DNA from: Actinoplanes sp. KI2
GTDB taxonomy: Bacteria; Actinomycetota; Actinomycetes; Mycobacteriales; Micromonosporaceae
Direction of reading: 5' to 3'
Assembly (NCBI RefSeq): GCF_025630775.1
Contig: NZ_JAOSZE010000022.1
Coordinates: 1-64,000 of the forward strand
Length of the DNA stretch: 64,000 nt
Shown here: positions 33,789-42,807 of the stretch, piece after piece
Layout: each line of letters begins with the position of its first letter
Numbering within the stretch: position 1 is the first letter of the stretch
Position numbers and translations under genes: made by a program
The notes under the pieces: generated by a model
Told to the model about the DNA's origin: nothing
Seen by the model: the letters and a program-made list of their open reading frames with translations, nothing else
Database searches by the model: none

Positions 33789-34592
33789 TCAGAAATCTCC
33801 GCCGAAGTCGCCGCCGCCGAAGTCCCCGCCGTCGAAGCCGCCGAAGTCCTGGCCGCCGCCGTCGTAGCCGCCGCCGTCGTAGCCGCCGTTGTCGAAGCTG
33901 CCCGCGTCATACATGCCGTCGGCGCCGCCGCCGAAGTCCTGCGCGGCGTCCTGGAAGCCGTCCTGGTAGCCGTCGCCGTAGCCCGTGTCGCCGAAGCTGG
34001 GCGAGAACAGCGCGTCGAAGATCAGCAGGCCGCCGAGCGCGCCGGCCCCGGCGCCGAGCGCCGTCTTCCACACCGGCGTCGAATACCACCCGGCCGGCAC
34101 CGGACGGCCCTGCACCCGGCCGCCCGGGTAGTAGTAAGGCATGTCGGGTTGGGGCTGCGGGCCGGCCTTGTAGTGCTGGCCCTGCACGGTGACCTCGCGC
34201 TCGCGGGTCAGCTGGCCGACGCCCTGCGCGGTGGACAGCGGCGGCAGGTCGGGGCCCGGGTCGATGCCCATCGCCACCCGGGCGGCGCGCACGTAGTTGA
34301 GGCCCTCCAGCGCCGACTCGCGGGCCAGCGCGAACTGGTGCACGGTCTTGGCCTGCTGGAGCTGGCCACCGGCCGCGTTGTACCGCTCGCCGGCGTCGGC
34401 CAGGGCCTGCCGGGCGGCCGCGTCGTCGCCGTGCAGGTTCATCAGCTGGCCGCCGAGCCGCTCATACCACCGCTGGGCGTCGGCGCGCGCGTCCTCGAGG
34501 CTGGTTTGCTGGCTCGCGGCGCCATTGCGGCGCGCGAGCATGACCACCAACAGGACGACGATGACGATGGCCAGGATCAGCAACACGCTCAT
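33789..34592 (-). CDS. membrane protein with Gly/Asp-rich tail
   Basis: A 267-residue protein. One N-terminal membrane anchor (VLLILAIVIVVLLVVMLA) is followed by a helical region of about 90 residues and a second hydrophobic stretch (KTALGAGAGALGGLLIFDALF). A C-terminal tail of about 60 residues is made of GGGYDGG- and FGGGDFGG-like repeats. I know related actinobacterial proteins only as uncharacterised. It diverges from rmuC with 54 bases between the starts. The tail may be secreted or a flexible interaction arm. Confidence 0.75.
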   Translation of the reverse strand: MSVLLILAIVIVVLLVVMLARRNGAASQQTSLEDARADAQRWYERLGGQLMNLHGDDAAARQALADAGERYNAAGGQLQQAKTVHQFALARESALEGLNYVRAARVAMGIDPGPDLPPLSTAQGVGQLTREREVTVQGQHYKAGPQPQPDMPYYYPGGRVQGRPVPAGWYSTPVWKTALGAGAGALGGLLIFDALFSPSFGDTGYGDGYQDGFQDAAQDFGGGADGMYDAGSFDNGGYDGGGYDGGGQDFGGFDGGDFGGGDFGGDF

Positions 34593-34646
34593 GTCTTAAC
34601 GGTACCCTCGCGGTTCTTGTCATACCGATCTGGCAATCTGCCCGTT

Positions 34647-35783
34647 GTGACCGTCTCGACGCTGGCCGTGGTGCTCCTCTGTCTGGCGGCGGGCGTCGCC
34701 CTCGGGTGGCTGGCGGCCCGGTTGCGGGCGGCGGCCGACATCGCCCGGCTCGAGGCCACCGTGCAGGCCCACCGCGACGGCGAGGAGCGGCTCGAGCAGT
34801 CGATGCGCGCCCTGTCGTACGAGTCGGCGGCCCAGTCGCAGGAGGCGGTGGCCCTGGCGGTCGCCCCGCTGCACGACACGCTGCGCCGCTACGAGCAGCG
34901 GGTGGCCCAGCTCGAGCGCGAGCGGGTGGATGCGTATGCCGAGCTTCGCGAGCAGGTGCGGCAGATGGGCGCCGTCTCCGGCGAGCTGCGCACCGAGACG
35001 AAACAGCTGGTGGCGGCGTTGCGGGCGCCGCAGGTGCGCGGCCGCTGGGGCGAGCATCAGCTGCGCCGGGTGGTCGAGGCGGCCGGCCTGCTGGAGCACT
35101 GCGACTTCGCCGAGCAGGTCACCGCCGCCGACGGCGAGGGCGGCGTGGTCCGGCCCGACCTGGTGGTCCGCCTGCACGGCGGCCGCAGCGTGGTGGTCGA
35201 CGCGAAGGCGCCGCTGGAGGGCTACCTGGCCGCCGCCGAGGCCCGCGACGAGCGCACCCGGGAAGCCTGCCTCGACCAGCACGCCCGCCACCTGCGCGGG
35301 CACGTCGACGCGCTCTCGGCGAAGGAGTATTGGGCCGTCTTCGAGCCGGCCCCCGACTTCGTGGTGCTGTTCGTGCCGGCCGACCCGTTCCTCGACGCGG
35401 CGCTGCGGCACGACCCGACCCTGATGGAGCACGCGTTCCGGCGCAACGTGGTGCTGGCCACCCCGGCGACGCTGGTGGCGATGCTGCGCACGGTGGCGTA
35501 TTCGTGGCGGCAGGAGGAGCTGGCCCGCAACGCGCTGGAGGTGCACGGCCTGGCCCGCGAGCTGTACGCCCGGCTGGCCACCCTCGGCGACCACGTGGGC
35601 AAGCTCGGCACGGCCCTGGGCGGGGCGGTCACCGCGTACAACAAGGCGGTGGGTTCGCTGGAGTCGCGGGTGCTGGTCAGCGCCCGCAAGCTGGCCGAGA
35701 TGGGCGTCTCCCGCGAGGAGATGCCGGCGCCACCGCAGGTCGAGGTCGCGCCCCGCCAGCCTCAGGCGCCGGAACTGAGCTAG
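34647..35783 (+). CDS. rmuC: DNA recombination protein RmuC
   Basis: A 378-residue RmuC-family protein, implicated in limiting DNA inversions and in recombination. An N-terminal membrane anchor (LAVVLLCLAAGVALGWLAARL) is followed by a coiled coil to about 125, then the nuclease-like RmuC domain with RGRWGEHQLRRVVEAAG, PDLVVRLHGG and VVVDAKAPLEGYL. GTG 34647 lies 7 bases after CAATCT (34634-34639), so the mRNA is probably leaderless; longer readings overlap the divergent gene. The stop shares CTAG with the convergent ispH. Confidence 0.9.
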   Translation: MTVSTLAVVLLCLAAGVALGWLAARLRAAADIARLEATVQAHRDGEERLEQSMRALSYESAAQSQEAVALAVAPLHDTLRRYEQRVAQLERERVDAYAELREQVRQMGAVSGELRTETKQLVAALRAPQVRGRWGEHQLRRVVEAAGLLEHCDFAEQVTAADGEGGVVRPDLVVRLHGGRSVVVDAKAPLEGYLAAAEARDERTREACLDQHARHLRGHVDALSAKEYWAVFEPAPDFVVLFVPADPFLDAALRHDPTLMEHAFRRNVVLATPATLVAMLRTVAYSWRQEELARNALEVHGLARELYARLATLGDHVGKLGTALGGAVTAYNKAVGSLESRVLVSARKLAEMGVSREEMPAPPQVEVAPRQPQAPELS

Positions 35784-36787
35784 CGATCGTCGCCGGGCGA
35801 CTGCCCGCGGAGCGAAGCGGAGCCGGCCAGCTCAGCCTTCTTCATGTCGCGGCGCAGCTCCTGCGGCAGCGAGAAGGTCAGCCGCTCCTCGGCGGTGGTG
35901 TACTCGGTGACCTCGCCGAAGCCACGCGACGCGAGGTGGGCGAGCACCTCCATGACCAGGTCCTCCGGCACGCTCGCGCCCGAGGAGACCCCGACGGTGG
36001 TGGCCTCGGAGAGCCACTCGTCCTGGATCTCGGAGGCGTAGTCGACCAGGTAGCCCGCGCCGGCGCCGGCGTCGACCGCCACCTCGACCAGGCGTACCGA
36101 ATTCGACGAGTTCTTCGAGCCGACGACGATCACCACGTCGCAGTCGGGGGCGATCTCCTTGACCACGTGCTGGCGGTTCTGCGTGGCGTAGCAGATGTCG
36201 TCGCTGGGCGGCGACTGCAGCAGCGGCAGCCGGGTCTTGAGGCGGGACACCGTCTCCATGGTCTCGTCGACCGAGAGGGTGGTCTGGGACAGCCAGACGA
36301 CCTTGGCCGGGTCGCGCACCACGACCTTGTCCACCGCGTCCGGCCCGTCGACCAGCTGGATGTGCGCCGGGGCCTCGCCGGCCGTACCGATGACCTCCTC
36401 GTGGCCCTCGTGACCGATGAGCAGGATGTCGTAGTCCTCGTTCGCGAAGCGTTTCGCCTCGTGGTGCACCTTGGTGACCAGCGGGCAGGTGGCGTCGATC
36501 GCCCGCAGGTTGCGCGCGCGGGCCTGCTCGTGCACCTCGGGCGCGACGCCGTGCGCCGAGAAGACGACGATCGACCCCTCGGGGACCTCCTCGTTCTCCT
36601 CCACGAAGATCGCGCCGCGGGCCTCGAGGGTGCTCACCACGTGCTTGTTGTGCACGATCTGCTTGCGTACGTAGACCGGGGCGCCGTACAGCTTCAGCGC
36701 CTCCTCGACGGTCTGCACCGCCCGGTCGACGCCGGCACAATAGCCGCGCGGCTTGGCCAGCAAAACACGCTTACGAGGTTCGCTCAC
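35780..36787 (-). CDS. ispH: 4-hydroxy-3-methylbut-2-enyl diphosphate reductase
   Basis: A 335-residue iron-sulfur enzyme, the last step of the MEP isoprenoid pathway (HMBPP to IPP and DMAPP). The three cluster cysteines are C17 (GYCAGV), C101 (ATCPLV) and C199 (DICYATQNRQ). Conserved HEGHEE and SKNSSNSVRL are present. GTG 36787 lies 6 bases after TACCAT (36799-36794 on the minus strand), consistent with leaderless translation. It supplies precursors for the prenyl transferase at 48067. It overlaps the rmuC end by 4 bases. Confidence 0.95.
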   Translation of the reverse strand: MSEPRKRVLLAKPRGYCAGVDRAVQTVEEALKLYGAPVYVRKQIVHNKHVVSTLEARGAIFVEENEEVPEGSIVVFSAHGVAPEVHEQARARNLRAIDATCPLVTKVHHEAKRFANEDYDILLIGHEGHEEVIGTAGEAPAHIQLVDGPDAVDKVVVRDPAKVVWLSQTTLSVDETMETVSRLKTRLPLLQSPPSDDICYATQNRQHVVKEIAPDCDVVIVVGSKNSSNSVRLVEVAVDAGAGAGYLVDYASEIQDEWLSEATTVGVSSGASVPEDLVMEVLAHLASRGFGEVTEYTTAEERLTFSLPQELRRDMKKAELAGSASLRGQSPGDDR

Positions 36788-36924
36788 CCGGCCATGGTAC
36801 GTGCCGACCTCCGGCCGCCGCCGGTCTGCGAGATGTGCCACACGCCTGGTCCCGCGGGCGACGCGGAGAACCCGGGCCCATCCGGGCCGACCGCGGGGCC
36901 GCAGGACTGCGGCATACTCGTCCG

Positions 36925-37452
36925 GTGGCGGACGAGACGATGATCGATGAGAAGGCGCCCTCGCGGTGGGCCGCCGCGGGTCGGACGGCGCGCTGGCTGC
37001 TCGGCGCATTATCCCTGGTCTGCGGCTTCACCTGGATCCTGTTGACGGTGCACGGCACGAGCGCGGCGGGCGACCTCACGGTGGGCACGGTCTTCGCGGT
37101 GGCCGGGCTGGTGCTGCTCATGCCGCACCGAATCCGGCTGCCCCGGCTGGTGACCACGCTCGTGATGGTCATGGTGGCGATCGCCGGGACGGCCGCCGGC
37201 CTGGCCCGTGGGACGGAGCGCGTCAGCGGGATGTATGCGTACATCGCCGACCGCGGCTTCCCGGTCACCTGGGCGCAGCGGGGAGCGATCGCCGACGACG
37301 TGGACACGGCCGAGCGGCTCGCGCACTCCGCCAACTGGACGGTCGACCTCATTTCGCTCGCCACGAACCTCTTGTTCTGGGCGTACACGGGAATGATCTT
37401 GGTAGTGATCGCCGTGCTCATCCGCCGCAAAGCGGGGGAAAGCCGCCGGTAG
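36925..37452 (+). CDS. four-TM membrane protein of unknown function
   Basis: A 175-residue integral membrane protein with about four hydrophobic segments (for example GALSLVCGFTWILLTV, VGTVFAVAGLVLLM and LLFWAYTGMILVVIAVLI). CATACT (36913-36918) lies 6 bases before GTG 36925, so I choose this start; ATG 36940 is an alternative. The next gene encodes a protein of similar build, with related ends (DLLFWALVGLIPLVVL), which suggests an ancient duplication. Confidence 0.72.
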   Translation: MADETMIDEKAPSRWAAAGRTARWLLGALSLVCGFTWILLTVHGTSAAGDLTVGTVFAVAGLVLLMPHRIRLPRLVTTLVMVMVAIAGTAAGLARGTERVSGMYAYIADRGFPVTWAQRGAIADDVDTAERLAHSANWTVDLISLATNLLFWAYTGMILVVIAVLIRRKAGESRR

Positions 37453-37480
37453 CGGTGCTTTTGCGACGATACTCGGTCGC

Positions 37481-38029
37481 ATGAGCGACGCCGAGCCGGA
37501 GGGCCACGGCCCGCTGGCCTCGTTTCTGATCATGGCCCGGCTGATGATCGGCTGGTGCTGCACGGCGCTCGGAGCGCTCGGCCTGCTGATGGGCTTCGGC
37601 GGCGCGCGCTATCTGACCTACCACGCGGTGCTGCTGCTCGGCGGCCTGGCGCTGCTCGCGTTCCGGCCGATGGTCCGGCGCCCGCGGCCGATCGCGTACG
37701 TGGTCGGCGGCGGGGTGACCGCGCTCGGCCTGATGCTGTCCGCCGTGCCACGCGCCTCCCGCGCGGTGTGCTGTCACCTCTCGGGATATGCCCATCCGCA
37801 CGGATTCCCGCTCGCGTTCGTCGCCTCCGGTCATTTCGACCCGTGGCGGGCCTTCGCCGATCTGCTCTTCTGGGCCCTGGTCGGCCTGATTCCGCTGGTC
37901 GTGCTGACGCGCCTGTGGCCGGCCCCGGCGCCCGGCGCGAGCGTCGAGCAGCCGGCCGCCCGGCCCGCCGGCCACGCCGAGCAGCGGGCCGAGGTGGCGG
38001 ACGACGAGAATGTCGGTGGTCTTCCGTAA
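37481..38029 (+). CDS. membrane protein, likely paralogue of the preceding gene
   Basis: A 182-residue protein with four predicted membrane segments and a Pro/Ala-rich cytosolic tail. The layout (helix pair, RPMVRRPRPIAY loop, helix, final LLFWALVGL helix) parallels that of the 36925 protein. GATACT (37468-37473), 7 bases before the ATG, indicates leaderless transcription. Its stop codon overlaps the -10 box of xseA. Function unknown. Confidence 0.72.
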   Translation: MSDAEPEGHGPLASFLIMARLMIGWCCTALGALGLLMGFGGARYLTYHAVLLLGGLALLAFRPMVRRPRPIAYVVGGGVTALGLMLSAVPRASRAVCCHLSGYAHPHGFPLAFVASGHFDPWRAFADLLFWALVGLIPLVVLTRLWPAPAPGASVEQPAARPAGHAEQRAEVADDENVGGLP

Positions 38030-38038
38030 TCTGGCCCG

Positions 38039-39469
38039 GTGAGTGAGCCCGAGCCGACCGCGACGCCCAAGAGCACCGCCGACGAGCCCTGGCCGGTCCG
38101 CGTCGTCAGTCAAAAGGTCGGCGCATGGATCGCCAAGCTCGGCTGGGTCTGGGTCGACGGCCAGGTCGCCCAGATCAGCCGCCGCCCCGGCTCGTCCGTG
38201 GTGTTCCTGACCCTGCGCGACCCCTCGGCCGACCTCAGCCTCACCGTCACCGCCCACCGCGACGTGCTCGACGCCGGCGCCCCCGAGCTGGCCGAGGGTG
38301 CCCGGGTCACGCTGCACGCCAAGCCCGAGTTCTACCCCGCTCGCGGCACGCTCAGCCTGCGCGCCGACGAGATCCGCCAGGTCGGCCTGGGCGAGCTGCT
38401 CGCCCGGCTGGAGCGGCTGAAAAAGCACCTCGCCGCCGAGGGGCTGTTCGCCCGCGACCGTAAGCGCCGGCTGCCCTTCCTCCCGCAGCGGATCGGCCTG
38501 ATCACCGGCCGGGCCAGCGCCGCCGAGCGCGACGTGCTGATGAATACCCGTCGTCGCTGGCCCGCCGTCGACTTCCGGGTGATCAACGTGCCGGTTCAGG
38601 GCCCCACGGCGGTGCCCCAGATCATCGACGCGCTCAAGGTGCTGGACAACGACGACACGATCGACGTGATCGTGATCGCCCGCGGCGGCGGCAGCGTGGA
38701 AGACCTGCTGCCGTTCTCCGACGAGGCGCTGTGCCGGGCGGTCTTCGGGGCGCGCACCCCGGTGGTCAGCGCGATCGGGCACGAGACCGACGCGCCGCTG
38801 CTCGACTACGTCGCCGACCTGCGCGCCTCCACCCCCACCGACGCGGCCAAGCGGATCGTGCCCGACCTGGCCGAGGAGCGGCAGCTCATCGACATCGCCC
38901 GGCGCCGCATCGAGCGGTCGGTGCTGACCCTGGTCGAGCGCGAGGAGCATCGGCTCGCCTCCTGGCGGTCCCGGCCCTCGCTGGCCCGCCCCGAGCTGCT
39001 GGTCGACCAGCGCGCCGCCGAGGTGACCGGGCTGCGCGAGCGGGCGGTCCGCAGCCTCGAGCACCGGCTGCGCCGCGCCGACGACGACCTGCGGCACACC
39101 CTGGCCCGGCTGCGCGCGCTGTCCCCGGCGGCGACCCTGCAGCGGGGTTACGCGATCGTCCAGCGCGCCGACGGCCACGTGGTCCGGGCGGCGGGCGAGG
39201 TGCGGGCCGACGACCCGCTCCGCGTGCGCCTAGCCGAGGGCGAGCTGCGAGCGACGGTGACCGAGACGCCCGCGACCGAGGCGACCGCGACCGAGGCGAC
39301 CGCGACCGAAACGACCGGGACCAAGGCGCCCGCGACCAAAGCGACCAGGGCCAAGGCGACCAGGGCCAAGGACACCAGGGCCAAGGGCACCGAGACCAAG
39401 GCGACCGGGACGGCCGCGGCGGGAGCCGACCGAACCGACATCGACCCATCGGCAGAGGAGAGCGCATGA
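38039..39469 (+). CDS. xseA: exodeoxyribonuclease VII large subunit, with repetitive tail
   Basis: A 476-residue large subunit of the single-strand DNA exonuclease ExoVII. An N-terminal OB fold (VDGQVAQISRRPGSSVVFLTLRD) is followed by the catalytic domain (LITGRASAAERDVL, VIVIARGGGSVEDLLPFSDE, TPVVSAIGHETD) and the coiled coil that binds XseB. The last 69 residues (from about 408) are an unusual Thr/Ala/Lys-rich tail of short repeats (ATEATATE, ATRAKATRAK). TAATCT (38027-38032) lies 6 bases before GTG 38039. It overlaps xseB by 4 bases. Confidence 0.93.
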   Translation: MSEPEPTATPKSTADEPWPVRVVSQKVGAWIAKLGWVWVDGQVAQISRRPGSSVVFLTLRDPSADLSLTVTAHRDVLDAGAPELAEGARVTLHAKPEFYPARGTLSLRADEIRQVGLGELLARLERLKKHLAAEGLFARDRKRRLPFLPQRIGLITGRASAAERDVLMNTRRRWPAVDFRVINVPVQGPTAVPQIIDALKVLDNDDTIDVIVIARGGGSVEDLLPFSDEALCRAVFGARTPVVSAIGHETDAPLLDYVADLRASTPTDAAKRIVPDLAEERQLIDIARRRIERSVLTLVEREEHRLASWRSRPSLARPELLVDQRAAEVTGLRERAVRSLEHRLRRADDDLRHTLARLRALSPAATLQRGYAIVQRADGHVVRAAGEVRADDPLRVRLAEGELRATVTETPATEATATEATATETTGTKAPATKATRAKATRAKDTRAKGTETKATGTAAAGADRTDIDPSAEESA

Positions 39470-39675
39470 CCGACGACACCCTGTCCTACGAGCAGGCCCG
39501 CACCGAGCTCGCCACCGTGGTGGAGCGCCTGGAGCAGGGTGGCAGCTCGCTGGAGGAGTCGCTCGCGCTGTGGGAGCGCGGCGAGAAACTGGCCGACATC
39601 TGCCAGCGCTGGCTCGACGGGGCCCGGGAGCGCATCGACGCCGCCCGAGCCGCCCGCGCTGAGTCCGACAACTAG
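39466..39675 (+). CDS. xseB: exodeoxyribonuclease VII small subunit
   Basis: A 69-residue helical protein with the family pattern LSYEQARTELATVVERLEQGG and SLEESLALWERGEKLA. It binds the XseA coiled coil to form ExoVII. ATG 39466 overlaps the xseA stop (ATGA) with AGAGGAG upstream, so expression is coupled. Confidence 0.93.
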   Translation: MTDDTLSYEQARTELATVVERLEQGGSSLEESLALWERGEKLADICQRWLDGARERIDAARAARAESDN

Positions 39676-39763
39676 CTCAGCCGCCCGCCCGAATCCGGCG
39701 GCAGCACAGCCCCGCACCCGAACCCCCCGACTAACTCACGCGCGCGCCGAGCGCCGGCGGCGG

Positions 39764-40342
39764 CTAGCTCAGCGTCGACGCGAGGGCTTCCAGCTGCGAC
39801 AGCTCGGCCTTGCCCACCACCACGATCGTCCGGGTCGGCTCGGCCAGGACCAGCGCCTTCTCCCCCTGTCGCCCGTCGTAGACCCGCCACACCCCGGCCG
39901 GCGTGCGGAAGACGTCGAGCGCCTTGCCGCCGCTGCCCAGCTCACCGGGGAGGAGCGTGGCCGGCGGGACGCTGCTCTCCACCAGTTGCACCGGGTCCTT
40001 GCCCGGGTCGACGTAGCCGATCCGCAGCGTCGCCCCGTCGCTCTGCCGCTGGAAGGTCGCGCTCGCCGTGTGCCAGTCGTCGCCCAGCCCGCGCGGCACT
40101 GCCACCGGGAACGCGGCCGCCTGCTGCGCCTCCTGGATGGCCGGCGTTGCATCGACGGTCACCGGCGCGTCGCCGCTCAGCACCACCCGATAGAAGATCA
40201 GCAATAGTGCGATCGGCACCAGCAGCACCGCCAGCGACAGCGTCATGTCCCGGGCGGACCGCTCCTGCCCTCGGCCGAGCCGGGCCGGAGCCTCCTCGGC
40301 GGGCCGGCTCTCGTTGGTCTCGGTGCTGGGTGCTGGTTCCAC
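39764..40342 (-). CDS. DUF4245 family membrane protein
   Basis: About 192 residues. A basic N-terminus with ERSARDM precedes one membrane segment (LSLAVLLVPIALLLIFYRVVL) and an extracytoplasmic domain of about 130 residues. This arrangement is typical of DUF4245, an actinobacterial family usually next to glpX and xseAB, as here. GTG 40342 (VEPAPSTE) is chosen because AACAAT lies 6 bases before it; ATG 40360 is the alternative. Function unknown. Confidence 0.83.
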   Translation of the reverse strand: MEPAPSTETNESRPAEEAPARLGRGQERSARDMTLSLAVLLVPIALLLIFYRVVLSGDAPVTVDATPAIQEAQQAAAFPVAVPRGLGDDWHTASATFQRQSDGATLRIGYVDPGKDPVQLVESSVPPATLLPGELGSGGKALDVFRTPAGVWRVYDGRQGEKALVLAEPTRTIVVVGKAELSQLEALASTLS

Positions 40343-40443
40343 GCACCCATTGTTAACCATGTCGCTGATGCGGGACTTTGCGCGTCCGGACATGTGAGGA
40401 TCGGTGGATTACCAGCCCCGCAACGTCGCGAGGAGGCGCCCTT

Positions 40444-41481
40444 ATGCCTGCCCGGGTTCCGCAGGATCTCGACCGCAACATCGCTCTCGACCTGGTCCGC
40501 GTGACCGAGGCCGCCGCCATGGCGGCCGGTCGCTGGGTAGGACGCGGCGACAAGAACGGTGGTGACGGAGCCGCCGTCGACGCCATGCGCAAGCTGATCA
40601 ACTCGATCCAGATGCGCGGCACCGTGGTGATCGGTGAGGGCGAGAAGGACGAAGCCCCGATGCTCTTCAACGGCGAGCTAGTGGGCGACGGCACCGGCCC
40701 CGAGGTGGACGTGGCGGTCGACCCGATCGACGGCACGACGCTGATGAGCAAGGGCATGCCGGGCTCGGTGAGCGTTCTGGCGGTGGCCGAGCGTGGCGCG
40801 ATGTTCGACCCGAGCGCGGTCTTCTACATGGAGAAGATCGCGGTCGGCCCCGACTGCGCCGACGTCATCGACATCAACGCCCCGACCGCCGAGAACCTGC
40901 GCCGGATCGCCAAGGCGAAGCGCTCGTCGGTCTCCGACGTGACGGTCTGCATCCTCGACCGCCCGCGCCATGGCCGGTTGGTCGAGGAGGTACGCCAGGC
41001 CGGCGCCAACATCAAGTTCATCTCGGACGGCGACATCGCGGGCGCCATCTCGGCCGCCCGGATGGAGTCGGACGTGGACGTGCTGATGGGTATCGGCGGC
41101 ACCCCGGAGGGCATCACCGCGGCCTGCGCGCTGAAGTGCCTGGGCGGCATGATCCAGGCCAAGCTGTGGCCGCGGGATGACGCCGAGCGGGAGAAGGCGG
41201 TGGCCGGCGGCCATGACCTGGACCGCGTGCTGACCACCGACGACCTGGTCACCGGCGACAACTGCTTCTTCGTGGCCACCGGCGTCACCTCGGGTGACCT
41301 GCTGAAGGGCGTCCGGTACCGGGCCGGCGGCGCGCACACCCAGTCGATCGTGATGCGGTCCAAGAGCGGCACGATCCGGGTGATCGACTCCTACCACCGC
41401 CTGGAGAAGCTGGCCCTCTACTCGGCGGTCGACTTCGACGGGCACCTGCCGACCGTCCCCATGGGAGAGCCGGTCATCTGA
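40444..41481 (+). CDS. glpX: fructose-1,6-bisphosphatase class II
   Basis: A 345-residue GlpX-type phosphatase for gluconeogenesis (fructose 1,6-bisphosphate to fructose 6-phosphate). Metal-site motifs are GEGEKDEAPML and DPIDGTT. Typical downstream segments are MGIGGTPEGITAACALKCLGG and GATGVTSGD-like VATGVTSGD. AGGAGG (40431-40436) precedes ATG 40444 by 7 bases. Together with pckG at 49032 it provides the two committed gluconeogenic steps. A T-rich terminator follows directly. Confidence 0.95.
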   Translation: MPARVPQDLDRNIALDLVRVTEAAAMAAGRWVGRGDKNGGDGAAVDAMRKLINSIQMRGTVVIGEGEKDEAPMLFNGELVGDGTGPEVDVAVDPIDGTTLMSKGMPGSVSVLAVAERGAMFDPSAVFYMEKIAVGPDCADVIDINAPTAENLRRIAKAKRSSVSDVTVCILDRPRHGRLVEEVRQAGANIKFISDGDIAGAISAARMESDVDVLMGIGGTPEGITAACALKCLGGMIQAKLWPRDDAEREKAVAGGHDLDRVLTTDDLVTGDNCFFVATGVTSGDLLKGVRYRAGGAHTQSIVMRSKSGTIRVIDSYHRLEKLALYSAVDFDGHLPTVPMGEPVI

Positions 41482-41483
41482 CG

Positions 41484-41510
41484 GGAAGGCGGGCCGCGGC
41501 CCGCCTTTCC
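41484..41510 (+). terminator. intrinsic terminator of glpX
   Basis: A near-perfect stem AAGGCGGGCC / GGCCCGCCTT (41486-41507) is followed by TCCTTT, just after the glpX stop. It is one of the few hairpins in this window with a T-rich trailer. Confidence 0.82.
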
Positions 41511-41557
41511 TTTGGGCTGATAGTCAGCTCTACTGACGATCGGTTAGGCTGACGAAC

Positions 41558-42427
41558 ATGACGGAACTGACGATCGGCTGGAAGGCCTCCCCACAGCACT
41601 TCACCATCGGCGAGTACCGCGAGCTCTGGCGCCTGGTCGACGCCGCGGGCTTCGACAGTTGCTGGGTCTTCGACCACCTGCGACCCATGGGCCGGGACCG
41701 CGACGGCGACATCTTCGAGGCCTGGACCGTCCTGGCCGCGATGGCCGAGGCGACATCCCGGGTACGCGTCGGCACCCTCGTGTCCAGCAACCTCTATCGG
41801 CACCCGGCATTACTGGCCAAGATGGCCACCACCGTCGACCACATCAGCGGCGGCCGGCTCGACCTCGGCCTGGGCGCCGGCGGCGATCCGGGCGTCGACC
41901 CCGCGATCGGGCTGGCCGAGCTGTCCGGCCGCGAGCGGGTGGAGCGCCTGGACGAGTCGGCCCAGATCGTCCGCCACCTCTGGACGCGGCCCCTGACGAC
42001 CTTCGCCGGAAAGCACTACCGGCTCACCGACGTACCCGCCGACCCCAAGCCGGTCCAGCACCCGATGCCGTTGTGGCTGGCCAGCAACGGCGAACGGCGA
42101 GGCCTCCGGGTTGTCGCCGAGCGGGCCACCGGTTGGCTGACCGCGACCTTCGACACCACGCCCGGCGACCTGACCCGGCTGATCGGGTTGCTGGATCAAC
42201 ACTGCGAGAAAGCGGGCCGCGATCCGGGTACGCTCCGCCGCGGCGTCCAGTTCCCGCTGCCGGAGAGCGATGATGAGATCCTCGAAGCCGTCGAGGCGTT
42301 CGCCCGCGCGGGCTTCACCGATCTGGTCCTGATGCCTCGCGGCGGCGGCCTCGCCCGCGTGGCCGCCACCGGAACCCTGCTGCCAAGGATGCGAGAGTGC
42401 TTCAAGACCGCCTCGGGTACCTCCTGA
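41558..42427 (+). CDS. LLM-class F420-dependent oxidoreductase
   Basis: A 289-residue luciferase-like TIM-barrel protein. ELTIGWKASPQHF at the start, CWVFDHLRPMGRD, RVRVGTLVSSNLYRHPALLAKMATTVDHISGGRLDLGLGAG (read in parts) and PMPLWLASNGERRGLRV are typical of coenzyme F420-dependent members. The substrate is unknown. TAGGCT (41545-41550) is 7 bases before the ATG, again leaderless. The following MarR gene begins inside its 3' end, suggesting the pair is coregulated and that the regulator senses the enzyme's substrate. Confidence 0.87.
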   Translation: MTELTIGWKASPQHFTIGEYRELWRLVDAAGFDSCWVFDHLRPMGRDRDGDIFEAWTVLAAMAEATSRVRVGTLVSSNLYRHPALLAKMATTVDHISGGRLDLGLGAGGDPGVDPAIGLAELSGRERVERLDESAQIVRHLWTRPLTTFAGKHYRLTDVPADPKPVQHPMPLWLASNGERRGLRVVAERATGWLTATFDTTPGDLTRLIGLLDQHCEKAGRDPGTLRRGVQFPLPESDDEILEAVEAFARAGFTDLVLMPRGGGLARVAATGTLLPRMRECFKTASGTS

Positions 42428-42807
42428 AACACGCTCAGTCGGCGCTGGCCGCGCACACCGCGGCCGCGCTGGAGCCGCTGAACATCAACGGTCGCGAGCT
42501 GGCCGTGCTGTCCGTGCTGGGTGCCGCCGAGCCGCTGGCCCAGCAACAGGCCGCGACCAGGCTGAGCGTCGACCGTACGACGATGGTCGACCTGGTGGAC
42601 ACCCTGGAGCGCAAGGGCATGGTCGAGCGCCGATCGGACCCGGCCGACCGGCGCCGCAACCTGGTCCACCTGACCCCGGAGGGCGAGAAGACCCTGGCCG
42701 AGGGCAACCGCCGCTACCAGGAGATCGAGCGCGGTCTGCTGACCGAGAGCGAGGCCGACGACCTCAAGCGGCTGCTACGCCGGCTGCTGGCCAACGCCGA
42801 GTCTTAG
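42397..42807 (+). CDS. MarR-family regulator
   Basis: A 136-residue winged-helix regulator: AATRLSVDRTTMVDLVDTLERKGMVERRSDPADRRRNLVHLTPEG is the classical MarR recognition helix and wing (seen here in consecutive short blocks). GTG 42397 has AAGGA upstream and overlaps the oxidoreductase gene by 31 bases. Its stop forms TTAG with the convergent rhomboid gene, a 4-base overlap. Confidence 0.87.
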   Translation: MLQDRLGYLLKHAQSALAAHTAAALEPLNINGRELAVLSVLGAAEPLAQQQAATRLSVDRTTMVDLVDTLERKGMVERRSDPADRRRNLVHLTPEGEKTLAEGNRRYQEIERGLLTESEADDLKRLLRRLLANAES

